A stretch of DNA of 8,077 bases, taken from contig CANJKD010000083.1 in the NCBI GenBank assembly GCA_947474415.1, positions 1-8,077 of the forward strand. Direction: 5' to 3'. This document shows positions 1 to 6,937 of this stretch, in pieces (position 1 is the first letter of the stretch; each line of letters opens with the position of its first letter). The notes beneath the pieces are model-generated. The model saw only the letters and a list, made by a program, of their open reading frames with translations. It did no database searches and was not told the origin of the DNA. The DNA comes from Burkholderiales bacterium. GTDB taxonomy: Bacteria > Pseudomonadota > Gammaproteobacteria > Burkholderiales > Burkholderiaceae_C. The position numbers and the translations under genes were made by a program.

Positions 1-450
1 CCCGCGCATGTAGATGTTGCCCGGCATGATGCCGAGCATCGCCTTGCCCGCGCTGATGATGCCGGCGCAGTTGGGCCCGACGATGGCGGTGCGCCGCTCT
101 TTCGGGTAGCGACGCAGGTAGCGCTTGACGCGCATCATGTCCTGCGCCGGGATGCCGTCGGTGATGATGCAGACGAGCTTCAGCCCCGCGTCGGCCGCTT
201 CCATCAGCGCGTCGGCGGCGAAGGGTGGCGGCACGAACAGCAGGCTGGCTTCGGCGCCGGTGGCCGTCACCGCCTCTTTCACGGTGTTGAACACCGGCAG
301 GTCGAGGTGGCGCTGCCCGCCTTTGCCCGGCGTTACGCCGCCGACCAGACGCGTGCCATAGGCGATCATCTCTCGGGCGTGGAAGGTGGCCTTGTCGCCG
401 GTGAAGCCTTGCACGATCACCCGCGTGGTTTCGTCGATCAGGATGCTCAT
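1..450 (-). CDS. mtkB: Malate thiokinase (malate-CoA ligase) alpha subunit, partial (C-terminus beyond the left edge)
   Basis: This is the CoA-binding subunit of the ATP-dependent ligase that converts malate plus CoA to malyl-CoA, the step that regenerates glyoxylate in the serine cycle. Only the first 150 residues are present. They begin [20 protein letters not shown]. The succinyl-CoA-synthetase-alpha-type Rossmann fold shows as [12 protein letters not shown] (14-25), then [10 protein letters not shown] (36-45), [10 protein letters not shown] (97-106) and GPNCAG (125-130). The segment [12 protein letters not shown] (107-118) and GPNCAG in place of the usual GPNCPG are, as I recall the families, typical of MtkB rather than SucD. 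The phosphohistidine region lies outside the window. The start is fixed by a GGAGAGA ribosome site (458-464) and by the ATGA overlap with the mtkA stop, which implies coupled translation and matched subunit levels. A TCA-cycle SucD is the alternative, but the neighbours argue against it. Confidence 0.93.
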   Translation of the reverse strand, partial: MSILIDETTRVIVQGFTGDKATFHAREMIAYGTRLVGGVTPGKGGQRHLDLPVFNTVKEAVTATGAEASLLFVPPPFAADALMEAADAGLKLVCIITDGIPAQDMMRVKRYLRRYPKERRTAIVGPNCAGIISAGKAMLGIMPGNIYMRG

Positions 451-1637
451 GAACGTATCTCTCCGGGTTGGGCGGCCACGTGCCGGCGCGCGGCCGCCAC
501 GGCTTTCTCTGCGGCATCGGCCAGCGAGTCGGCAGTGATGATCGGAAGGCCGCTCTCCTCCACGATGCGCCGGCCTTCCTCGACGTTGGTGCCGGCGAGC
601 CGCACGATCAACGGCACCTTCAGTTCCCGCGCGGCCTGCACCACGCCTTGCGCCACCCAGTCGCAGCGGTTGATACCGGCGAAGATGTTGACGAGGATGG
701 CCTTCACGTTGCTGTCGGACAGCACGAGGTTGAATGCCGCCTGCACGCGTTCCGGCGAGGCGCCGCCGCCTACGTCGAGGAAGTTTGCCGGTTCGCCGCC
801 CGCATACTTGATCATGTCCATGGTTGCCATCGCCAGGCCGGCGCCGTTGATGATGCAGCCGATGTCGCCTTCGAGGCCCACGTAGTTCAGGCCGTGCTGG
901 CTGGCGGCGGCTTCGCGCGGGTCTTCTTCCTGCAGGTCGCGCATCTCGGCAATCTGGCGACGCCGGAACAGCGCGTTGTCGTCGAAGCTCATCTTGGCGT
1001 CGAGCGCCAGCAAGCGGTCGTCTTTCGTGACGACGAGCGGGTTGATCTCGACCATGGTCGCGTCCAGGTCGCGGAACGCGCGGTAGCAGCCGAGGATCGC
1101 GGTAACCGCCTGGCTCATCTGCTTGATGTTGAGACCGAGGCCGAACGCGAGCTCGCGCGCCTGGAAAGGCTGCAGGCCGACGGCGGGCTCTACCTCGATC
1201 TGCAGAACGGACTCCGGCTTGCCGTGCGCGATGTCCTCGATCTCCATGCCCCCCTGGGCCGAGGCGATGACACGGATGCGCTCGATCTTGCGGTCGAGCA
1301 CGAAGCCGAGGTAGAGCTCGCGCTCGAATTCCGTTGCCGCTTCCACGTAGATGCGGTTGACCACCTTGCCGGCCGGCCCGGTCTGGTCTGTGACCAGCGT
1401 GGCGCCGAGCAGCGCCTTCGCCGCCGCCGCCACCTCCTGATAGGTACGGCAGAGCCTGACGCCGCCGGCCTTGCCGCGCCCGCCGGCATGGATCTGCGCC
1501 TTGACGGCCCAATGCCAGCCGCCGAGTTCGGTGGCCGCGTACACCGCCTGGTCGGCGCTGTAGGCCACGCTCCCGCGCGGCACCGGCACGCCGAAACCGG
1601 CAAGCAGTTCCTTGGCTTGGTACTCATGAATGTCCAT
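447..1637 (-). CDS. mtkA: Malate thiokinase (malate-CoA ligase) beta subunit
   Basis: This ATP-grasp subunit pairs with MtkB to form malyl-CoA from malate, ATP and CoA in the cytoplasm. It has 396 residues, close to the usual length for MtkA and SucC. The N-terminus [12 protein letters not shown] is the family hallmark. The nucleotide-binding loop [14 protein letters not shown] is at 47-60, the metal-binding MVEINPLV at 195-202, and the C-terminal ligase domain carries [11 protein letters not shown] (264-274), NFLDVGGGA (285-293) and [12 protein letters not shown] (316-327). The stretch FAGINRCDW, where SucC has FGGIVRCDL, points to malate rather than succinate thiokinase. The reading frame stays open upstream to 1958, but the chosen ATG fits the conserved N-terminus, has AGAGGA at 1643-1648, and follows the fchA stop. 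The stop overlaps the mtkB start by 4 nt. Confidence 0.96.
   Translation of the reverse strand: MDIHEYQAKELLAGFGVPVPRGSVAYSADQAVYAATELGGWHWAVKAQIHAGGRGKAGGVRLCRTYQEVAAAAKALLGATLVTDQTGPAGKVVNRIYVEAATEFERELYLGFVLDRKIERIRVIASAQGGMEIEDIAHGKPESVLQIEVEPAVGLQPFQARELAFGLGLNIKQMSQAVTAILGCYRAFRDLDATMVEINPLVVTKDDRLLALDAKMSFDDNALFRRRQIAEMRDLQEEDPREAAASQHGLNYVGLEGDIGCIINGAGLAMATMDMIKYAGGEPANFLDVGGGASPERVQAAFNLVLSDSNVKAILVNIFAGINRCDWVAQGVVQAARELKVPLIVRLAGTNVEEGRRIVEESGLPIITADSLADAAEKAVAAARRHVAAQPGEIRS
458..464 (-). promoter_or_regulatory. Ribosome binding site of mtkB inside the end of mtkA
   Basis: GGAGAGA on the minus strand lies 7 nt before the mtkB ATG (450) and within the last codons of mtkA. Together with the ATGA stop/start overlap it supports coupled translation of the two subunits. 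Confidence 0.65.
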
Positions 1638-1642
1638 GTGTG

Positions 1643-1648
1643 TCCTCT
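1643..1648 (-). promoter_or_regulatory. Ribosome binding site of mtkA
   Basis: On the minus strand AGAGGA lies 5 nt before the ATG at 1637. It selects this start over the longer open frame that continues back to 1958 inside fchA. It is the best Shine-Dalgarno match among the distal genes of the operon and sits in the 53-nt fchA-mtkA gap, so mtkA can initiate independently of fchA translation. Confidence 0.7.
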
Positions 1649-1690
1649 GTCGTTCCGTGTTTGGGTTGATCGAGACGCGCCGGACCGGCT

Positions 1691-2317
1691 TCAGCCGAGG
1701 CGTGCCTTCACGCGCTCGTGCACCGCGTCGGCCAGTGGCAAGCACTCGGCGAGCAGCGCCTCGAGTTCGGTCAAGGCGTTGTCGGCGAAGACGCGGTCCT
1801 TGATCTGCGGCGCGTTGATGCGGACGTTGAGTGCCGCGCTGCGCAGCGCCGCCGCACTCGCCAGCACGCCCACGCCCACGTCGCTGATGACATTGAGGTT
1901 GCCATGGTCGACGGCCCGGACCGCAAGGCGCACGCCCATGGCTGCGGCAAGCGCGCAAGCGAGCGGCGCCTCGGTGGCGGCTTTCAGCCCGGCCTGGATC
2001 GCAGCACTGCGCGCGGCCTTTTCGTCGTCGCTCGCCTTCGGCAGCTTGTACGCTGCCATCAGCGTGTCGAAGGCAGACGCATCGCCTTCGACCATCGCCG
2101 CCATGCGAGCGCGCAGTGATTCGCTCTCGGCCAGCAGAGCGCGCATGTCGGCCTCGACGGCCTCGTAGCCCTTCTTGCCGATGGTCAGGTTAGCGACCAT
2201 GGAGATCAGCGCCGCGCCCATGGCGCCCATCACAGCGGCTGCGCCGCCACCGCCCGGGGTGGGCGCGCCACTGGCCAGTTCGTCCAGGAAGCGCGAGGTG
2301 TTCAGGGGATCGCCCAT
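1691..2317 (-). CDS. fchA: Methenyl-tetrahydrofolate cyclohydrolase, FchA type
   Basis: FchA interconverts 5,10-methenyl-H4F and 10-formyl-H4F. It links the formate-H4F ligase step (FtfL) to MtdA. The protein has 208 residues, the expected size, and belongs to the formiminotransferase-cyclodeaminase C-terminal (cyclodeaminase/cyclohydrolase) family, not the FolD family. Visible hallmarks are [13 protein letters not shown] (16-28), [10 protein letters not shown] (43-52), a helix with EGDASAFD (77-84), and NVISDVGVG (142-150). The frame is open upstream to 2536, but that extension lies inside mtdA and looks nothing like the family. The [17 protein letters not shown] start is therefore preferred. 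It sits 2 nt after the mtdA stop without a clear Shine-Dalgarno, so translation probably depends on ribosomes finishing mtdA. I recognise the family clearly; direction of flux in vivo (assimilatory) is inferred from context. Confidence 0.94.
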   Translation of the reverse strand: MGDPLNTSRFLDELASGAPTPGGGGAAAVMGAMGAALISMVANLTIGKKGYEAVEADMRALLAESESLRARMAAMVEGDASAFDTLMAAYKLPKASDDEKAARSAAIQAGLKAATEAPLACALAAAMGVRLAVRAVDHGNLNVISDVGVGVLASAAALRSAALNVRINAPQIKDRVFADNALTELEALLAECLPLADAVHERVKARLG

Positions 2318-2319
2318 CG

Positions 2320-3189
2320 TCAGCCGACCATGGTCTTGGCAATGGCATAAATCTCGTCGCCGTCGAGCACCAGGTCTTGCTGCTCGAACAGGCGGGCGAT
2401 GCAGGCGCGGTGCAGCGCAATTTTCAACGCGCCGAAGCCGATGGCACCGAACACCGTCTTGCCGTGCCGCGTGGCGGCGCGATCCATCATGTCGACGCCC
2501 TCGATGCCAAGTGCCGGCGTGGCGTTGCCGTCGCACAGCAGCTCGAGCGTCGGGTGATTCTTCCAGGCGGACTCTTCGAGCAGGGTCACGCCACCGGCGC
2601 CGGTGGCGAGCACGATTTGCGCACCTTCGATGGCCTGGGCGCGGCTCGCGTTGTCGGGCGCGGCCAGCGATTCGATGCTGGCACCGGCACGCTCGCCGAT
2701 GGCCCGCGCGATCTGGGCGGTGCGTTCGGCATCGCGCCCGGTGATCGTGACCTTGGCGCCTTCACGCGCCAGCATCGCCGCAGCGCGCTGGCCCACCGGC
2801 CCGGTGCCGGCCAGCACGACCGCCCGCTTGCCCGCCAGCGAGCTGCCCGGCGCGGCATGCGCCAGCCACGCCACGGCGGCCGCCGCAGTGGTGTTCGAGC
2901 CATTGCTGTCGAGCATCACCGAGACGCGGAAGTTGGCGAAGAACTTCTTGCGCACCGCCTTCAGCACCGCCTCACCTTCGGCCATGTTCGAGCCGCCGAT
3001 GAAGATCGCCGTGAACTTCTTTTCCTTCGGTGCACGCGTGAAGATGGTGCCATCGACCAGGCCACCGACATTGGCCGGCGTGATGCCGCCATAGGCCGTC
3101 ACATGGTCGGCCCCGCCGTCGTAGGCGACAACGTTGTCGAACACGGCCGGGTGCGTGTCGGTGTCGAATTGGTAGAGTAGCTTTTTCAT
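2320..3189 (-). CDS. mtdA: NADP-dependent methylene-tetrahydrofolate dehydrogenase MtdA
   Basis: MtdA catalyses reversible methylene-H4F/methenyl-H4F oxidoreduction with NADP(H). In methylotrophs it can also act on tetrahydromethanopterin derivatives. The protein has 289 residues against about 288 for the Methylorubrum enzyme. It starts MKKLLYQFDTDTHPAVFD, very close to the recalled family N-terminus. Substrate-domain hallmarks are YDGGADHVTAYG (23-34) and DSNGSNTTAAA (94-104). The Rossmann loop is VLAGTGPVGQRAA (125-137), followed by ITGRD (149-153), whose arginine fits NADP preference. The C-terminal GAIGFGALKIALHRACIARLFE (248-269) is also typical. The gene lies 29 nt downstream of hprA with no convincing Shine-Dalgarno, and 2 nt upstream of fchA, its pathway partner. 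No other in-frame ATG, GTG or TTG start seems available just upstream. It is unrelated in family to FolD. Confidence 0.96.
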   Translation of the reverse strand: MKKLLYQFDTDTHPAVFDNVVAYDGGADHVTAYGGITPANVGGLVDGTIFTRAPKEKKFTAIFIGGSNMAEGEAVLKAVRKKFFANFRVSVMLDSNGSNTTAAAAVAWLAHAAPGSSLAGKRAVVLAGTGPVGQRAAAMLAREGAKVTITGRDAERTAQIARAIGERAGASIESLAAPDNASRAQAIEGAQIVLATGAGGVTLLEESAWKNHPTLELLCDGNATPALGIEGVDMMDRAATRHGKTVFGAIGFGALKIALHRACIARLFEQQDLVLDGDEIYAIAKTMVG

Positions 3190-3218
3190 GGGTGCGCAGA
3201 TGAATGAGTCGATGACGG

Positions 3219-4172
3219 TCAGGTGACGAGGTGCTGCGGACGGCCAACGGTCCAGGCGTCGATGTTGTCGATCAGCTGATCTGCGAGGAACTGCATCGCG
3301 CCGTCAGATGCCCAGGCCACGTGCGGCGTGAGGATGAAGTTCGGGCGCCGCACGTCGAGCAGCGGGTGACCGTCACGCGGCGGCTCGGTGGTCAGCACGT
3401 CGAAGCCGGCACCGGCGATCAGGCCTTCGTCCAGCGCCTGGATCAGCGCTGCTTCATCGACCAGCCCGCCGCGCGAGGTGTTGATCAGCAAGGCGGTGCG
3501 CTTCATGCGGCGCATCTGTTCGAGGCCGATCACGTTGTGCGTGGACGGCGTCAGCGGACAGTGCAGCGAGAGCACGTCGCTCTCGGCGAGCACCTGGTCG
3601 AGCGGTGTGAACTCGACACCGGGCATCTTCGGCGGCTCGTGATCAGCAAACAGTACCTTCATGCCGAAGGCGCGTGCGATCGCCGCCGTCCCCTGGCCAA
3701 GCACGCCTTCGCCGATGATGCCGAGCGTCGAGCCGTGCAAGTCGCCGATCGGGTGGGTGAAGAAGCAGAACTGGTCCGAGCGCTGCCACAAACCAGCTTC
3801 CACATCGGCGCGGTAGGCGAGCAGGTTGCGCCGCAGCGCGAGGATCAGCGCGAACGCATGCTCGGGCACCGTGTGCACCGCGTAGTTGCGGATGTTCGCC
3901 ACCGCAATGCCGTGCGCCTTGCAATACGGCACGTCGATCACGTCGTAGCCGGTGGCGGCCACGGCGATCATCTTCAGTTGCGGCAGCTGCTCGAGCGTGG
4001 AGGCCCGCAGCGGCACCTTGTTGGTGATGGCCACCGTGGCATGGCCGAGCTTCGCCACCAGTTCGTCGACCGAGGTCTTGTCGTGCTCGACATAGCTCTC
4101 GGCCTGCGCCGGCCGGCGCACGGTCGCCTTCAGCGACAGGCGATCAAGAAAGACAACATGCTGCGCCGCCAT
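3219..4172 (-). CDS. hprA: Hydroxypyruvate reductase (D-glycerate dehydrogenase)
   Basis: HprA reduces hydroxypyruvate from Sga to D-glycerate, using NAD(P)H. It is a 317-residue member of the D-isomer 2-hydroxyacid dehydrogenase family, at normal length. The order of elements is a catalytic-domain N-terminus (about 1-100), a Rossmann domain from about 101, and a return to the catalytic domain at the C-terminus. The dinucleotide loop is GIIGEGVLGQG (151-161), and strand VLFAD ends in Asp177, which suggests NADH preference. Expected catalytic residues are visible: Arg234 (NTSRGGLVDE), Glu263 (DVLTTEPP) and His284 (LTPHVAWAS). The frame is open back to 4499, but that stretch lies within sga. 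The ATG at 4170-4172 shares one base with the sga stop (TGATG), so the pair is probably translationally coupled. Glyoxylate reductase activity is also common in this family. Confidence 0.94.
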   Translation of the reverse strand: MAAQHVVFLDRLSLKATVRRPAQAESYVEHDKTSVDELVAKLGHATVAITNKVPLRASTLEQLPQLKMIAVAATGYDVIDVPYCKAHGIAVANIRNYAVHTVPEHAFALILALRRNLLAYRADVEAGLWQRSDQFCFFTHPIGDLHGSTLGIIGEGVLGQGTAAIARAFGMKVLFADHEPPKMPGVEFTPLDQVLAESDVLSLHCPLTPSTHNVIGLEQMRRMKRTALLINTSRGGLVDEAALIQALDEGLIAGAGFDVLTTEPPRDGHPLLDVRRPNFILTPHVAWASDGAMQFLADQLIDNIDAWTVGRPQHLVT

Positions 4173-5374
4173 CACATGCCCCCGGTCGTGCCGCTGGCCA
4201 GTTCTTCGTTCTCGCGCCACCAGCGCTGGGCGGCGCCGACACCCGAGCCGGGCTCGATCTTCACACCGCAGTCGAGCATTGCCAGCTCGGCGCCGCCGAT
4301 GGCCGACAGCATCATCAATTCGTTGCAGTCGCCCAGGTGGCCGATGCGGAACACCTTGCCGGCCACCTTCGACAGCCCTGCGCCCAGCGAGAGGTTGTAG
4401 CGGCGGAAGGCACGGTCGATGACCTTGGCTGCGTCGATGCCCTCGGGCACGACAACGGCGGTGACCGTGTCCGAGTACCACTCCGGCTTCTTCGCGCAAA
4501 CCTTCAGCCCCCAGCCTTCTTGCACCGCAGCGCGCATGCCGGCGGCCAGATAGTGGTGGCGCTTGAAGATGTTCTCCAGGCCCTCTTCCTCGATCGCCTG
4601 AAGAGACTCCTTCAAGCCGTAGAGCATCGGCAGCGCCGGCGTGTACGGAAAGTAGCCGTTCTTGTTCTGGTTCAGCATGTCGACGTAGTCGAAATAACAG
4701 CGTGGCTGCTTCGACGTCTCAAGCCGTGCCTGCATTGCCTTCTCACTGACACACGTCAGGCCCAGGCCGGCCGGCAACATCAAGCCTTTTTGCGAGCCCG
4801 ACACGCAGACGTCGACCTTCCATTCGTCCATGCGGAAATCGATGGAGCCCAGCGAGCTGACCGCATCAACGAACAGCAAGGCCGGGTGGCCGACCGAGTC
4901 CATGGACTTGCGAATTCCCGCCACGTCAGACGTGACGCCGGTCGCGGTTTCGTTGTGCGTCACGAGCACAGCCTTGATCTTGCGGCCGGTATCGGCCTCA
5001 AGCGCGTGGCGATAGCGGTCCAGAGGCGCGCCCTCACCCCATTCGCATTCCAGCACTTGGACCTCGAATCCGAGGCGTTGGCACATGTCGACCCACAGGT
5101 GCGAGAACTGGCCGAAGCGGGCGACGAGCACCGTGTCACCGGGGCAAAGGCAATTGGTCAGCGCGGCTTCCCAGCAGCCGGTGCCCGACGAGGGAAAGAT
5201 GAACGGTGTGCCAGTCTCGCTCTTGAAGACCTTCTTCAACCCGGCCAGGCAGGCCAGCGTGAGCTTCGGAAACTTCGGCGAGCGGTGGTCTTCCATCGGA
5301 ACGACCATAGAGCGCAGCACGCGGTCAGGCACGTTGGTGGGACCGGGGACGAAAAGACCATTGCGACCAGCCAT
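4172..5374 (-). CDS. sga: Serine-glyoxylate aminotransferase
   Basis: Sga transfers the amino group of serine to glyoxylate. It produces hydroxypyruvate for HprA and regenerates glycine for GlyA. The protein has 400 residues, standard for this PLP-dependent class-V aminotransferase family. The N-terminal FVPGPTNVPDRVLRSM (8-23) is characteristic. The cofactor site shows as SSGTGCWEAA (62-71), the PLP-pyridine aspartate as FVDAVSSLGS (168-177), and the Schiff-base lysine as Lys196 in SGSQKGLMLPAG (192-203). The substrate-carboxylate arginine is probably Arg343 in KVFRIGHLGD (340-349). The ATG is preceded by TGGAG (5385-5389) at about 10 nt, in an 87-nt gap after glyA. The stop overlaps the hprA start by one base. 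Alanine-glyoxylate aminotransferases are close relatives, but the flanking glyA and hprA make the serine-cycle role very likely. Confidence 0.95.
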   Translation of the reverse strand: MAGRNGLFVPGPTNVPDRVLRSMVVPMEDHRSPKFPKLTLACLAGLKKVFKSETGTPFIFPSSGTGCWEAALTNCLCPGDTVLVARFGQFSHLWVDMCQRLGFEVQVLECEWGEGAPLDRYRHALEADTGRKIKAVLVTHNETATGVTSDVAGIRKSMDSVGHPALLFVDAVSSLGSIDFRMDEWKVDVCVSGSQKGLMLPAGLGLTCVSEKAMQARLETSKQPRCYFDYVDMLNQNKNGYFPYTPALPMLYGLKESLQAIEEEGLENIFKRHHYLAAGMRAAVQEGWGLKVCAKKPEWYSDTVTAVVVPEGIDAAKVIDRAFRRYNLSLGAGLSKVAGKVFRIGHLGDCNELMMLSAIGGAELAMLDCGVKIEPGSGVGAAQRWWRENEELASGTTGGM

Positions 5375-5384
5375 GATGAATGTG

Positions 5385-5389
5385 CTCCA
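5385..5389 (-). promoter_or_regulatory. Ribosome binding site of sga
   Basis: TGGAG on the minus strand ends 10 nt before the sga ATG. It follows directly after a run of six T residues (5390-5395 as A on the plus strand). Confidence 0.55.
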
Positions 5390-5412
5390 AAAAATGAATG
5401 AAGTGAAGTGAA

Positions 5413-5460
5413 CGAAGGGACTTCGGGACAGCGAATGGACGGCTGTGCGGCACTCAGCCG
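5413..5460 (-). other. Two short hairpins and a T-rich tract between glyA and sga
   Basis: Read on the minus strand just after the glyA stop, CGGCTG (5460-5455) can pair with CAGCCG (5445-5440) around a 9-nt loop. About 14 nt further on, CGAAG (5425-5421) pairs with CTTCG (5417-5413) around a 3-nt loop. A tract of repeated TTCAC/TTCAT units ending in six Ts follows, down to the sga ribosome site. The stems are short (6 and 5 bp) and the T run is about 18 nt from the second stem, so this is not a standard intrinsic terminator. It could be an mRNA-processing or stability element, or chance. I see no convincing promoter for sga here. Confidence 0.35.
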
Positions 5461-5461
5461 G

Positions 5462-6724
5462 TCACGGGCGGTAGCGCGGCCCGTAGACCGGGTGGCGCCG
5501 GCACAGCGCGGTGATCTCGCCGGCAACGCGGGCGATCACCGCCTCGTCGTCGGGCGCTTCCAGCACGTCGGCCATCAGGTTGGCGACCAGGCGGGCGGCT
5601 TCGGTATCGAAGCCACGCGTCGTCATCGCCGGCGAGCCGAGCCTGATTCCGCTGGTCACAAAGGGTTTTTCGGGGTCGTTTGGAATCGCGTTCTTGTTGA
5701 CCGTCATGTGGGCGCGACCGAGCAGGGCTTCCGCCGCCTTGCCGGTGATCTTCTTCGCACGCAGATCGAGCAGGAATACGTGGCTCTCCGTGCCACCCGA
5801 GACGATGCGCAGTCCGCGCTCGGTCAAGGTGGCGGCCATAGCTTTCGCGTTCGCCTTGACCTGCTTTTGATAGGTCTTGAACTCGGGCGTCAATGCTTCC
5901 TTGAATGCGAGTGCTTTCGCCGCAATGACGTGCATCAGCGGCCCACCCTGAATGCCGGGGAAGATCATCGAGTTCAAAGGTTTCTCGAATTCGGCGCTCG
6001 ACAGGATCAAGCCGCCGCGCGGGCCGCGCAAGGTCTTGTGGGTGGTTGACGTCACGAAGTGCGCAATGCCCACTGGGCTCGGGTATTCGCCTGCAGCAAT
6101 GAGGCCGGCGTAATGCGCCATGTCGACCAGCAGGTAGGCGCCCGTGCGGTCGGCGATGTCGCGCAGGCGCCGCCAGTCGATCACCAGCGAATACGCCGAT
6201 GCACCGGCGACGATCATCTTCGGCTTGTGTTCGGCCGCGAGTTCGGCGATTTGTGCGTAATCGAGTGTCTCGGTTTCGGGTTCCAGTCCGTAGGCCACGC
6301 CCTTGTAGAGCTTGCCGCTGAAGTTGACACTGGCTCCGTGCGTCAGGTGGCCGCCGTGGGCGAGCGACATGCCGAGAATGGTGTCACCCGGCTTGAGCAT
6401 GGCCATGTAGACTGCAGCATTCGCCTGCGAGCCGGAATGCGGTTGGACGTTGGCGTATTCGGCACCGAACAATTGCTTGGCGCGGTCGATGGCCAGCTGC
6501 TCGGCCACGTCGACGAATTCGCAACCGCCGTAATAGCGCTTGCCGGGATAACCCTCGGCGTACTTGTTCGTGAGCACCGAGCCCTGCACGCGCATGACTT
6601 GCGGACTCACGTAATTCTCGGAAGCGATGAGTTCGACGTGGTCCTCCTGGCGCTGCAACTCGGCGCGCATGGCACTCCACAACTCGGGGTCGGCGTCGGA
6701 TATCTGCAAGTCGGGATCGAACAC
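5462..6724 (-). CDS. glyA: Serine hydroxymethyltransferase
   Basis: GlyA joins methylene-H4F and glycine to give serine, the C1 entry step of the serine cycle. It is a cytoplasmic PLP enzyme of 420 residues (bacterial norm about 417). Visible motifs are [10 protein letters not shown] (31-40), [16 protein letters not shown] (52-67) with catalytic Glu57 and Tyr55/Tyr65, [11 protein letters not shown] (120-130), PLP-contacting [10 protein letters not shown] (201-210), the Schiff-base Lys230 in [14 protein letters not shown] (225-238), and the carboxylate-binding arginine Arg361 in SGIRLGSPA (358-366). The start codon is GTG (6724-6722). It is supported by the conserved MF...DPEL N-terminus and by CTGGAG 6 nt upstream; the next in-frame ATG is codon 19, inside conserved sequence. 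The gene heads the minus-strand operon. Many serine-cycle bacteria also carry a housekeeping glyA elsewhere, so this may be a dedicated copy (inference). Confidence 0.97.
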   Translation of the reverse strand: MFDPDLQISDADPELWSAMRAELQRQEDHVELIASENYVSPQVMRVQGSVLTNKYAEGYPGKRYYGGCEFVDVAEQLAIDRAKQLFGAEYANVQPHSGSQANAAVYMAMLKPGDTILGMSLAHGGHLTHGASVNFSGKLYKGVAYGLEPETETLDYAQIAELAAEHKPKMIVAGASAYSLVIDWRRLRDIADRTGAYLLVDMAHYAGLIAAGEYPSPVGIAHFVTSTTHKTLRGPRGGLILSSAEFEKPLNSMIFPGIQGGPLMHVIAAKALAFKEALTPEFKTYQKQVKANAKAMAATLTERGLRIVSGGTESHVFLLDLRAKKITGKAAEALLGRAHMTVNKNAIPNDPEKPFVTSGIRLGSPAMTTRGFDTEAARLVANLMADVLEAPDDEAVIARVAGEITALCRRHPVYGPRYRP

Positions 6725-6730
6725 GGCGGG

Positions 6731-6736
6731 CTCCAG
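6731..6736 (-). promoter_or_regulatory. Ribosome binding site of glyA, deciding the GTG start
   Basis: CTGGAG on the minus strand ends 6 nt before the GTG at 6724. This near-ideal spacing supports initiation at GTG rather than at a downstream ATG. Confidence 0.7.
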
Positions 6737-6769
6737 AAGATGGCTGTTATGGGGCGGGCTCAGGTGCCT

Positions 6770-6775
6770 TATAAT
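6770..6775 (+). promoter_or_regulatory. Candidate -10 box of the ftfL promoter
   Basis: TATAAT matches the sigma-70 -10 consensus at all six positions, in an otherwise GC-rich background. No good -35 is visible at 16-18 bp (TTATGG at 6747-6752 is poor), so an activator may be needed. Initiation about 7 nt downstream would give an ftfL leader of roughly 155 nt. On the opposite strand the same AT-rich patch reads TATAAG (6773-6768), so it could also serve glyA, giving overlapping back-to-back promoters. Confidence 0.5.
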
Positions 6776-6779
6776 TGCT

Positions 6780-6813
6780 GCCGCCGGAATGGATACAGTG
6801 TACGAACGGCGGC
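6780..6813. repeat. 7-bp perfect inverted repeat enclosing a TACAGTGTA palindrome (candidate operator)
   Basis: GCCGCCG (6780-6786) and CGGCGGC (6807-6813) are exact inverted copies separated by 20 nt. Inside that spacer TACAGTGTA (6794-6802) is a palindrome around a central base. The element begins 4 nt after TATAAT. For ftfL it would lie at about the transcription start; for a glyA promoter using TATAAG it would cover the -35 region. A regulator binding site or a 5'-end mRNA hairpin would both fit. No named regulator can be assigned. Confidence 0.4.
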
Positions 6814-6910
6814 CGAAAAACGCTCATCAGTTCCATTCGTCGCTTCGCACAGAAAGTCAAATAGCTGTCCGGCAACTCTGCCCTTACCGTCCAGCGTCAC
6901 GCCCGTACCA

Positions 6911-6926
6911 CCTTTGCGCCTTTGCG
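6911..6926 (+). repeat. Tandem 8-nt repeat upstream of ftfL
   Basis: CCTTTGCG occurs twice in immediate succession (6911-6918 and 6919-6926), ending 11 nt before the ftfL ATG. It lies where a ribosome site would be, yet has no Shine-Dalgarno character; only GAG at 6928-6930 is a weak candidate. It may be a simple slippage duplication. Confidence 0.5.
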
Positions 6927-6937
6927 CGAGAAAAACC

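Larger units (their letters stand above)
6725..6937. promoter_or_regulatory. Divergent glyA / ftfL control region
   Basis: This 213-bp stretch between the diverging glyA and ftfL starts must hold promoters for the seven-gene minus operon and for ftfL. It contains a perfect TATAAT on the plus strand, an inverted repeat just downstream, and an 8-nt tandem repeat beside the ftfL start. It also holds an open 50-codon frame whose stop overlaps ftfL. No tRNA, no intrinsic terminator and no riboswitch class I recognise is visible. Shared control by a LysR-type activator such as QscR of Methylorubrum is plausible from the pathway, but no such site can be assigned by eye. Confidence 0.7.

Noticed and set aside
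1638..1958. An upstream extension of mtkA giving 503 residues
   Set aside because: The extra 107 residues overlap fchA and are low-quality Arg-rich sequence. The [12 protein letters not shown] start with a good ribosome site is the family N-terminus.
468..2168. A 566-codon open frame on the plus strand, antisense to mtkA and fchA
   Set aside because: It lies across two clearly recognised genes and over their junction. Its translation has no family resemblance and shows the His/Arg/Asp/Val-rich bias of an antisense frame in GC-rich DNA. It is a shadow.
2377..5401. Long plus-strand open frames antisense to mtdA, hprA and sga (267, 389 and 354 codons)
   Set aside because: They have the same His/Arg-rich shadow composition, no recognisable motifs, and lie opposite genes with intact catalytic residues.
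5375..5461. An intrinsic terminator after glyA
   Set aside because: The stems are only 6 and 5 bp and no T run follows either stem directly. It is listed only as a weak structural element.
6776..6937. A riboswitch (for example glycine or tetrahydrofolate type) in the ftfL leader
   Set aside because: I see no paired glycine-aptamer cores or THF-riboswitch-like conserved segments. Apart from the inverted repeat there is no convincing multi-stem structure.
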